Positions 1 through 5,392 of a stretch of DNA of 6,888 bases are shown here, one piece after another. Source of the DNA: an uncultured Clostridia bacterium (GTDB lineage Bacteria; Bacillota; Clostridia; Christensenellales; Aristaeellaceae); contig CAKTXP010000127.1 of NCBI GenBank assembly GCA_934631055.1, forward strand, positions 1 through 6,888, read 5' to 3'. Below the pieces are notes generated by a model, which saw only the letters and a list, made by a program, of their open reading frames with translations, did not search any database and was not told the DNA's origin. Position numbers and translations under genes: made by a program. How positions within the stretch are numbered: the stretch's first letter is position 1; each line of letters begins with the position of its first letter.

Positions 1-76
1 TGGTGGTCGCAACAGGACTCGAACCTGTGACCCCATCGATGTGAACGATGTGCTCTACCGACTGAGCCATGCGACC
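1..76 (-). tRNA. tRNA-Val (anticodon CAC)
   Basis: Read on the minus strand this is a complete 76-nt cloverleaf. The acceptor stem GGTCGCA pairs with TGCGACC, followed by discriminator A and an encoded CCA at plus positions 1-3. The D arm is GCTC-AGTCGGTA-GAGC. The anticodon stem CATCG/CGATG encloses the loop TTCACAT, and the T arm is ACAGG-TTCGAGT-CCTGT. The anticodon CAC sits at plus positions 41-43 and reads the valine codon GUG. All stems are fully paired, so the gene looks functional. It is transcribed away from the polysaccharide genes, from its own promoter just to the right. The isotype assignment rests on the anticodon only. Confidence 0.96.
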
Positions 77-95
77 ATATCTGAGAACAAACAGG

Positions 96-125
96 ATTAT
101 AGCATGGAAAGAGGAAGATTGTCAA
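96..125 (-). promoter_or_regulatory. Sigma-A promoter of the tRNA-Val gene
   Basis: On the minus strand there is a perfect -35 TTGACA (plus 120-125) and a perfect -10 TATAAT (plus 96-101), separated by 18 nt. A TGC precedes the -10, making it an extended -10. Transcription would start near plus position 89, leaving a leader of about 13 nt before the mature tRNA 5' end at 76. This is a strong constitutive housekeeping promoter, as expected for a stable RNA gene. Confidence 0.88.
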
Positions 126-167
126 CCCCTGAATTTCATGTTTTTTACCTTATAGGAAATTGCATAA

Positions 168-243
168 AGCCTGCTCGCGTGCGTAAAGCTTTGAATCTTT
201 ACGGACTGTGGCGGAAATGCAGGCGGGCTCAGCCTGCTTTTTT
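168..243 (+). other. Structured leader or small RNA with switch-like pairing
   Basis: This non-coding stretch precedes the operon promoter. A hairpin forms from CGTAAAG (182-188) and CTTTACG (197-203) with an 8-nt loop. GCCTGC at 169-174 can pair with GCAGGC at 219-224, closing a larger domain around that hairpin. The same GCAGGC is the 5' strand of the terminator that follows, so the two folds exclude each other. The 8-mer AGCCTGCT occurs twice (168-175 and 231-238), which is what creates the competition. No known riboswitch family was recognised and no convincing plus-strand promoter was found upstream, so this could be a short regulatory RNA, an attenuated leader, or chance pairing in GC-rich DNA. 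Confidence 0.35.
219..243 (+). terminator. Intrinsic terminator upstream of the operon promoter
   Basis: GCAGGC (219-224) pairs with GCCTGC (232-237) across a 7-nt loop, followed directly by six T residues (238-243). This is a standard rho-independent terminator for plus-strand transcription. No plus-strand gene precedes it in the window, because the only upstream gene is the tRNA on the other strand. It may end a small RNA, act as an attenuator, or stop readthrough from beyond the left edge. Confidence 0.7.
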
Positions 244-276
244 AGAACGCAGATGCCGATGCCCGCCTTTCCTGTC

Positions 277-305
277 TTTCTTTATGGAGTGTTTTGTGGT
301 ATAAT
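277..305 (+). promoter_or_regulatory. Extended -10 promoter of the polysaccharide operon
   Basis: A perfect TATAAT at 300-305 is preceded by TGG (297-299), giving an extended -10. The -35 region at the expected spacing (about 277-282, TTTCTT) matches consensus poorly, which the extended -10 can compensate for. Transcription would start near 312, giving a leader of about 39 nt to the first gene. This promoter lies downstream of the terminator at 219-243, so transcripts from it are not subject to that terminator. Confidence 0.75.
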
Positions 306-339
306 AAAGCGATTCACTGTGATTTATGGTCAGGAAGTT

Positions 340-350
340 GGGAGATACGC
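340..350 (+). promoter_or_regulatory. Ribosome binding site fixing the start of the first GT2
   Basis: GGGAGA at 340-345 lies 5-6 nt before the ATG at 351. An in-frame upstream ATG at 294 overlaps the -10 hexamer and lies before the predicted transcription start, so 351 is the supported start. Confidence 0.8.
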
Positions 351-1379
351 ATGCAGCTGCCTTTCATTTCAGTCATTTTGCCTGTGCGCAACGAGGAGCG
401 CTTTATTACCGCCTGCGTGGACTCTATTTTTTCGCAGGATTATCCGGCGGAAAAGATGGAAGTTATTTTTGTGGACGGCCGTTCGGAAGATCGCACGGTC
501 GAGCTTTTGCATGGCATGCAGAAGGCGCATCCGCAGATTGTCGTGCTGGATAATCCCAACCGCACGGTGCCGTATGCGATGAACATCGGCATCGCGGCAA
601 GCCATGCGCCGGTCATCGTTCGTCTGGACGCGCACGCGGAGTATCCGCCGGATTATATCCGCCTGTCGGTCGAAACGCTGCTGACGAAGGACTGCGACAA
701 CGCGGGCGGCGTCTTTGAGACGCATGGGCGCGGCTTCATGGGCGAGGCGATCGCCGAGATGCTCAAGACGCCGCTGGGCGTAGGCAACGCGACCTATCGC
801 CTGACGACGGAGGACGGCTATGTCGATACCGTGCCGTTTGGCTGTTTCAAGCGCGAACTGTTTGACCGCATCGGCGGATTCGATGAGCGCATGACCCGCA
901 ATCAGGACAACGAGCTGAATTTCCGCATCCGCAAAAACGGCGGCAAAATCTATCTCAACCACAATATCCGCGTGCAGTATTACTGCCGCGATACGATGCG
1001 CGGCATCATGAAGATGGGCTTCATGAACGGCAAATGGAATGTCATCACGATGACCCTTGTCCCCGGCTCGATGGGCGTGCGCCATTTTGTGCCGCTGGCG
1101 TTCGTACTTTCGACCATTCTGCTCGTGCTGCTGACGCTCATTACACGGAGTATGCTCTTCGGCGGGCTGCTGGCGCTGGAATGGGGCGCATATCTGCTGC
1201 TGGATTTTTTCTATTCTTATACGATTGCCAGGGAAAAGGGATGGAAGTTCCTGCCAGTTGAGGTCATCCTCTATCCGGCGTTCCACTTTGCCTATGGATT
1301 CGGCTCGCTGAGCGGCATCATCGCGCTGCCGGGCTTTATCCGCAAAGAAAAAGAGAAAAAGGCGGGTGGCAGATCGTGA
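351..1379 (+). CDS. ExoA-like family 2 glycosyltransferase with membrane tail
   Basis: Predicted 342-aa membrane-associated glycosyltransferase that would transfer a sugar from a nucleotide donor to a lipid-linked polysaccharide intermediate at the cytoplasmic face. The N-terminal GT-A domain starts at once (ISVILPVRNEE, residues 6-16). The nucleotide-binding Asp is in VDGRSED (41-47). The metal-site motif is DAHAEYP (93-99), the form typical of the succinoglycan ExoA subgroup. GGFDE (175-179) and NQDNELN (184-190) fit the acceptor and catalytic-base region. Hydrophobic stretches at about 248-265, 267-288 and 303-326 form a C-terminal membrane anchor, and the end is basic (RKEKEKK). It is the first gene of the operon and its stop overlaps the next start by 4 nt, suggesting translational coupling. 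Family is confident; donor, acceptor and linkage cannot be read from the sequence. Confidence 0.92.
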   Translation: MQLPFISVILPVRNEERFITACVDSIFSQDYPAEKMEVIFVDGRSEDRTVELLHGMQKAHPQIVVLDNPNRTVPYAMNIGIAASHAPVIVRLDAHAEYPPDYIRLSVETLLTKDCDNAGGVFETHGRGFMGEAIAEMLKTPLGVGNATYRLTTEDGYVDTVPFGCFKRELFDRIGGFDERMTRNQDNELNFRIRKNGGKIYLNHNIRVQYYCRDTMRGIMKMGFMNGKWNVITMTLVPGSMGVRHFVPLAFVLSTILLVLLTLITRSMLFGGLLALEWGAYLLLDFFYSYTIAREKGWKFLPVEVILYPAFHFAYGFGSLSGIIALPGFIRKEKEKKAGGRS

Positions 1380-2506
1380 AGATTCTGCACATCTGCTGCA
1401 ATCTTGCCGGCTCGACGGTATTCCCGCAGCTGTTTGAATCGCTCGACCGAGCGGGACTGGAACAGGTCGTATTCGTTCCGGAGCGGCGCGCGAAGGACAT
1501 GCACAAGAACGAACCGAAGGGCGTTCCGACGATCTATCGGATGACGGTCAAGGCGACCGACATGCTCTTCTTTTTCCGCAAGGCGCAGAGGACGGTTCCG
1601 GTCATTGAGCGCGAAGCAGATCTGTCCGGCGTGACGTTGATTCACGCGCATACGCTGTTTACGGACGGCTCCATTGCGCGCGGGCTGGCGAAAAAGACGG
1701 GTCTGCCGTATATGGTAACGCTCCGATACAGCGATATTGCGGCGATATGGAAGTATGAGCCGCATCTGCGCCCGATGGCGCGGCGTATCCTCAGGGATGC
1801 AGAAAAGGTGGTCTGCCTGAGCAGTGCGGCGAAAGAGACCGTGCTGGGCTGGGTCAAGGGCGCGGCGCGGAACGAGCTGGAGCGGAAGATGGAGATCATC
1901 CCCAACGGCATCGATCCGGCTTGGCTGGACGGCAAGCCCAAGACCGCGCCGCATGAGCCTGTGCGCGTGGGCTTTGCCGGACTGCTCAATCCGCGCAAAC
2001 GCCCGCTGGACGCTGTTGCGGCGGTGCACCGCGCGAACGAGAAGCAGCAGGGGCGGTTTACTGCTGTGGTCTGCGGCGACGGACCGCTCAGGGAAGCTGT
2101 GCGCGCGGCGATGAAGCCGGAGGACAGCTATCTGGGGCGTATATCGGGCATGGACGCGATGAAGCGGTTTTATGCAGACTGCGATGTGCTGCTCGTGCCG
2201 TCCTCGGCGGAGACGTTCGGCATGGTCTATCTGGAGGCGATGAGCCAGGGCGTTCCGGTGCTTTACACAAAGGGGCAGGGATTTGACGGACAGTTTCCGG
2301 AGGGAGACGTCGGCTTTTCCGTTCCCTGTGGTGATGTGAATGCGCAGGCGGATGCGCTTTGCCGCATTTTGGAAGATTACGCTGCGAGGTCAGCGCGCTG
2401 CGTCGAGCGCACGCAGGGGTATGCGTGGGAACGCATCGCGAAAAAGTGGGTGGAGCTGTATGGGGGAACGATTGGGGCTTTGCCCCAAACCTCACAAGGG
2501 AACTGA
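1376..2506 (+). CDS. Family 4 glycosyltransferase (GT-B fold)
   Basis: Predicted 376-aa retaining glycosyltransferase for repeat-unit assembly. It starts with GTG in the overlap GTGA shared with the preceding stop; a GGCGGGTGG stretch at 1361-1369 can act as its ribosome binding site. The N-terminal Rossmann half begins MKILHICCNLAGS, with an acceptor-side HAHTLFTDGS motif at 90-99. The interdomain region has IIPNGID (174-180). The C-terminal donor half contains VGFAGLLNPRKRP (198-210), VVCGDGPL (231-238) and the E-x7-E motif in ETFGMVYLE (Glu279, Glu287). The last ten or so residues (about 366-376) are encoded by the palindromic element that follows, and the stop codon is the loop of one of its hairpins, so the native C terminus was probably different. 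The catalytic core is complete. Sugar specificity is unknown. Confidence 0.92.
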   Translation: MKILHICCNLAGSTVFPQLFESLDRAGLEQVVFVPERRAKDMHKNEPKGVPTIYRMTVKATDMLFFFRKAQRTVPVIEREADLSGVTLIHAHTLFTDGSIARGLAKKTGLPYMVTLRYSDIAAIWKYEPHLRPMARRILRDAEKVVCLSSAAKETVLGWVKGAARNELERKMEIIPNGIDPAWLDGKPKTAPHEPVRVGFAGLLNPRKRPLDAVAAVHRANEKQQGRFTAVVCGDGPLREAVRAAMKPEDSYLGRISGMDAMKRFYADCDVLLVPSSAETFGMVYLEAMSQGVPVLYTKGQGFDGQFPEGDVGFSVPCGDVNAQADALCRILEDYAARSARCVERTQGYAWERIAKKWVELYGGTIGALPQTSQGN

Positions 2507-2675
2507 GTTCCCTTGACCTTCCACTTCCGCTTCGCGGCGGCTTGAATCATTTTTGATAAACGACGCGCATGCGCGTCGTATGTGTCGTATGTTTAGAAGA
2601 TTTAAACCGGCGCGAAGCGAAAAAAGGGTGCAGGGAACAAGGGTCCCTGCCGGGGTCAAGGGGCAGAGCCCCTTG
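2472..2675. repeat. Composite palindromic element, copy A (MITE-like)
   Basis: This 204-bp element is a nested inverted repeat made of small hairpins. In order: H1, TTGGGGC (2472-2478) with GCCCCAA (2482-2488); H2, CAAGGGAAC (2495-2503) with GTTCCCTTG (2507-2515) and loop TGA; a left arm at 2525-2548 that matches the reverse complement of 2599-2622 at 20 of 24 positions; a perfect 20-bp palindrome at 2560-2579 (half-site ACGACGCGCA); the right arm; H5, GCAGGGA (2630-2636) with TCCCTGC (2644-2650); and H6, CAAGGGGC (2657-2664) with GCCCCTTG (2668-2675). H1+H2 on the left resembles the reverse complement of H5+H6 on the right, giving terminal inverted repeats of about 45 bp. It has no transposase. 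A related copy lies at 5208-5370. Similarity of the left ends may extend about 10 bp further upstream. Mobile origin is inferred; the structure is seen directly. Confidence 0.85.
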
Positions 2676-2693
2676 CGTTTCCCTATCCATTTG

Positions 2694-2709
2694 AAAGGAG
2701 GTGTCGGAC
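2694..2709 (+). promoter_or_regulatory. Strong Shine-Dalgarno fixing the second GT4 start
   Basis: AAAGGAGG at 2694-2701 is a full anti-Shine-Dalgarno match, 8 nt before the GTG at 2710. The in-frame GTG at 2701 overlaps this site and so cannot be the start. The site lies 18 bp beyond the end of the palindromic element. Confidence 0.88.
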
Positions 2710-3906
2710 GTGCGGGTCTTGATGATGATCCATCGACAGGCGGATAATTCGCCGTATTGCTTCTATGTCCATGAGCAGGCAAAAGCCCTGCGCGCGCAGG
2801 GACACGACGTGACGGTCATCTCCTGCGTCGGCGTGATGCCGCTGATGGAAAAATTCCGTCCGGCGCTTGCTGAAACGGATAAAAAGACGCCGCAAAAAGA
2901 TGTCGTTGACGGTATCCCCGTGTATTTTCCGCGCTGTCTGACGCTGGGCAACGCGGGCGAAAAGGCGATAGGCGGCTGGCTGCTCTATCGTGCGGCGCTT
3001 CCAATCGCTCAAAAGCTTCATCGGGAGAAACCGTTCGATATCGTTCATGCGCATATGCTCCCACGCGACGGACACGCGGGTCTGCTGACGGCGCGTGCGC
3101 TGGGCGTTCCTGTCGCGCTGACCGTGCATGGAACGGATATCTTTCATTACTTTATCCCCGGCAGAGAGCCGTGGAAGCGCAACATCCGCATTGCGCGGGA
3201 CGTCGATGCGCTGATGGCGGTCTCTAACCTGCTGATGTCGCGAGTCGCTCCATACAGGGGCGAGGGGAAACTGTCGCGCGTCGTACAGAACGGCGTCGAT
3301 TTGTCGCTTGTCCCGATGAATGAAAAGAAAAAGCCGCGCAGCGTCATCTCCGTCGGAACGCTGAAGGCGAGAAAATGTATGGACAGGACGCTGGAGGCGT
3401 TCGCGCGTCTGGCGGATGAATATCCGGACGCGACGCTGACTATCGTCGGCATCGGCGAGATGGAGGGGCAGCTTCGCGCGCGCATCGGTCAGCTTGGCTT
3501 GCAGGAGCGGGTCGCGCTGACGGGCGGTCTGCCGCATGAAGAAGTGCTTCGGCGGATGGCGCAGAGCGATTTGTTTGTCCTGCCCAGCTGGGGCGAAGGA
3601 TACGGCATCGTCTATATCGAAGCGATGGCGGCGGGATGTATCGCCGTTGGCGCAAAGGATGAGGGTATCGCCGATACCATCACGGACGGGGAAAACGGTT
3701 TCCTCGTTCCCGCAGGCGGTATCGACGAGACTGAGCGCGTGATGCGGCAGGTGTTCGCCCATCCGGAAAGGTATGAAGCGCTCAGGCAGAAGGGCATGCA
3801 GGCGGCGCGCGGGCTGACATGGGCGCGCAACGCGGAACAGACGGCGGAGGTTTACCGCGAGGCAATCGAGCATTGGAGGAAAGAACATGCGCAAGCAAGG
3901 CATTGA
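2710..3906 (+). CDS. Family 4 glycosyltransferase (GT-B fold), second copy type
   Basis: Predicted 398-aa retaining glycosyltransferase, cytoplasmic or peripheral to the membrane. The GTG start yields MRVLMMIHRQADNSPYCF, with the usual opening beta strand and acceptor loop. Motifs in order are FDIVHAHMLPRDG (109-121), LTVHGTDI (137-144), AVSNLL (170-175) and VVQNGVD (191-197). The donor-binding half has SVGTLKARK (214-222), IVGIGE (245-250), and the E-x7-E pair Glu296 and Glu304 in the stretch WGEGYGIVYIEAMAAG. The fold is close to capsule and exopolysaccharide enzymes such as the EpsF/WcaL type, although such names do not fix specificity. It differs clearly from the preceding GT4, so it likely adds a different residue rather than being a duplicate. 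Its end overlaps the polymerase gene by 20 nt. Confidence 0.93.
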   Translation: MRVLMMIHRQADNSPYCFYVHEQAKALRAQGHDVTVISCVGVMPLMEKFRPALAETDKKTPQKDVVDGIPVYFPRCLTLGNAGEKAIGGWLLYRAALPIAQKLHREKPFDIVHAHMLPRDGHAGLLTARALGVPVALTVHGTDIFHYFIPGREPWKRNIRIARDVDALMAVSNLLMSRVAPYRGEGKLSRVVQNGVDLSLVPMNEKKKPRSVISVGTLKARKCMDRTLEAFARLADEYPDATLTIVGIGEMEGQLRARIGQLGLQERVALTGGLPHEEVLRRMAQSDLFVLPSWGEGYGIVYIEAMAAGCIAVGAKDEGIADTITDGENGFLVPAGGIDETERVMRQVFAHPERYEALRQKGMQAARGLTWARNAEQTAEVYREAIEHWRKEHAQARH

Positions 3907-5197
3907 CGGAACGGGAATGCTCAACCTGTATGACAGGGTGACGGGCATTTTCAACGAGATATTCGACGCAAGGCTGCTGACCGCGGCGATCTTTGCGCTG
4001 GTCGGCTACTGCACGCTGTTCACACAGCGGAAATTCCCGATGCGCTGGATGATCTTCGTGCTTTTCGGCATGATCCTGCTGGCGTTCGTGACGCTGACGG
4101 CGCGCACGCCCGGCAAGGCGAAGGTTCGCTTTCACAAGGGCATGGCGGGGCTTTGGTTTGCGCTGCATGGGATGATGGTCGTCTCCGGTCTGTTTTATCA
4201 GGACTGGCTGCCGGAAAGCGTGCCGCTGCTCATCTGCTATCCCATTGTGTTCTCTGTGTTTGCGTCGCGGGACGACGATTCGACGTTCCGCTCCATCCTG
4301 CGCGGCGCGGTGTTTGCCGTCCTGCCGTTTCTGGCGTGGTCGTATCTGACTGTCCCGGTGACGCTCGCCTATCCGGGCTATAAGGGCGTTTTTTACGACG
4401 CGAACTGCCTGTCGATGTGCTGCATCGTAATGGCGACGGCGGCGCTGATGCTGGCGTATGCGAGCTTTACGCAGGGGCATAAAAAGGCTGCTGCTGCGTA
4501 TCTGCTGCTGGGCGCGTGGGCGGCGTTTACACTGCTGGCGACGCTCTCCCGTTCGGGACTGCTGGCGTTCGTCGGCGTGGTGGTCATCCTCGTGGCGGCG
4601 ATCATTGCAGGCACGGCAAAGCATCCGGGTCGGCTGCTGGCGCTGCTGGGCGTGTTCATCGTGCTTTGCGGCATCGCGGGCGTGAAGATTACGAAAGACA
4701 AGATTTATGAAGCGGCGGTTGAGGACTACGAACTCGCGGTGTACAACCACGAGACTTACGGCAACCCCATCACGGTTCCCAAGCCGGAGGATAAGCACGT
4801 CAGCATGGACGACCTGACGAGCGACCGCTGGGGAATCTGGATGACCATCCTGCAAAATCTGACATGGAACGGACATGAGACGAGCGTCATTCAGGAATGG
4901 GTGGCGCAAGACGGCGCGGGCGACCGCCATTTCAATGCGCACAACGCATTCCTCGGCGTGACCTACAACAACGGCTTCATCGCGGGCATCCTGCTCTGCG
5001 CCTATACGGTGCTGGCGTTTATTCGCGCGCTGCGGTATTACTGGCTGCATCGCAAGGCAAGTCCGTATGCGGCGACGCCGCTGGCTTTCTGCACGATCTT
5101 CATTCTGGTCGGCATGTTCGAGTCGGTCTATGCGCCGTTCTCTGTCATCGGCTGCGTCTATTTCTTAGTACAGGCGCCGCTTTGGAGAGCGGAGTGA
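3887..5197 (+). CDS. Wzy/O-antigen-ligase family polysaccharide polymerase
   Basis: Predicted 436-aa polytopic membrane protein. Its likely role is joining undecaprenyl-linked repeat units on the outer face of the membrane. About 11-12 hydrophobic segments are visible, among them roughly 31-45, 53-70, 86-103, 112-126, 141-160, 176-193, 203-220, 224-242, 248-266, 361-383, 398-412 and 415-430. The family signature is SRSGLLAF (221-228) at a helix start. This is followed by a long hydrophilic loop (about 268-350) carrying SDRWGIW (312-318), and then HNAFLGVTYNNG (352-363), where the His is the usual loop-end residue of the Wzy_C domain. The ATG is preceded by GGAGGA at 3875-3880 at ideal spacing and lies inside the end of the upstream gene, so the two are probably coupled. 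Polymerase is preferred over ligase because a Gram-positive host has no lipid A core acceptor; a teichoic or glycan ligase role is the alternative. Confidence 0.87.
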   Translation: MRKQGIDGTGMLNLYDRVTGIFNEIFDARLLTAAIFALVGYCTLFTQRKFPMRWMIFVLFGMILLAFVTLTARTPGKAKVRFHKGMAGLWFALHGMMVVSGLFYQDWLPESVPLLICYPIVFSVFASRDDDSTFRSILRGAVFAVLPFLAWSYLTVPVTLAYPGYKGVFYDANCLSMCCIVMATAALMLAYASFTQGHKKAAAAYLLLGAWAAFTLLATLSRSGLLAFVGVVVILVAAIIAGTAKHPGRLLALLGVFIVLCGIAGVKITKDKIYEAAVEDYELAVYNHETYGNPITVPKPEDKHVSMDDLTSDRWGIWMTILQNLTWNGHETSVIQEWVAQDGAGDRHFNAHNAFLGVTYNNGFIAGILLCAYTVLAFIRALRYYWLHRKASPYAATPLAFCTIFILVGMFESVYAPFSVIGCVYFLVQAPLWRAE

Positions 5198-5207
5198 AGT
5201 GGGGACG

Positions 5208-5370
5208 TTGGGGCGCTGCCCCAAACCTCGCCAAGGAACTGAGTTCCTTGGATTCTCCGTTTCGCTTCGCGGCAGTTTGAATAGATTTATCCTCAGCTGT
5301 CGCAATGCGACAGCGTAGTAAGGGTGCAGGGAACATCGTTCCCTGCTGGGGTTTGGGGCGAAGCCCCAAA
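5208..5370. repeat. Composite palindromic element, copy B (shortened)
   Basis: This 163-bp relative of the element at 2472-2675 begins 10 bp after the polymerase stop. H1 is TTGGGGC (5208-5214) with GCCCCAA (5218-5224). H2 is CCAAGGAAC (5231-5239) with GTTCCTTGG (5243-5251) and the same TGA loop. The left arm at 5260-5283 matches copy A. The central palindrome pairs GCTGTCGCA (5296-5304) with TGCGACAGC (5306-5314). H5 is GCAGGGAAC (5326-5334) with GTTCCCTGC (5338-5346). H6 is TTTGGGGC (5352-5359) with GCCCCAAA (5363-5370). The right inner arm present in copy A is missing. Several differences from copy A are paired changes that keep the stems. None of the hairpins is followed by a T run, so this is not a standard intrinsic terminator. 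Confidence 0.85.
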
Positions 5371-5382
5371 AACATCATACTT

Positions 5383-5392
5383 GGAGTTTTTC
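5383..5392 (+). promoter_or_regulatory. Ribosome binding site fixing the second GT2 start
   Basis: GGAG at 5383-5386 lies 6 nt before the ATG at 5393. An in-frame GTG at 5324 falls inside the palindromic element, would add 23 residues unlike any GT2 N terminus, and has no ribosome binding site. Confidence 0.8.

Noticed and set aside
1..76. tRNA gene as attachment site of a genomic island carrying the polysaccharide genes
   Set aside because: Islands normally join at the tRNA 3' end, which faces left out of the window. The polysaccharide genes are on the 5' side, and no integrase or repeated tRNA 3' fragment is seen.
294..350. Upstream in-frame start adding 19 residues to the first GT2
   Set aside because: The ATG overlaps the -10 hexamer and precedes the predicted transcription start, while 351 has a good ribosome binding site and gives a normal GT2 N terminus.
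369..1286. Long minus-strand reading frame opposite the first GT2, and similar long antisense frames opposite the other genes
   Set aside because: They are rich in Arg, His and Gln, match no recognisable domain, and are the mirror of strongly coding GC-rich genes. No ribosome binding sites or promoters support them.
2472..2675. CRISPR array or tandem repeat
   Set aside because: The repeats are inverted hairpins of differing sequence, not direct repeats with regular spacers.
2657..2685. Final GC-rich hairpin of the element as a rho-independent terminator
   Set aside because: The stem is strong but is followed by TTG-CGTTTCCC rather than a T run, and the equivalent hairpin in copy B is followed by A residues.
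2701..2709. GTG at 2701 as start of the second GT4
   Set aside because: It overlaps the AAAGGAGG ribosome binding site, which is correctly spaced for the GTG at 2710.
2553..2747. Small reading frames inside the palindromic elements
   Set aside because: They arise from hairpin sequence, lack ribosome binding sites, and have no counterpart conserved between the two copies.
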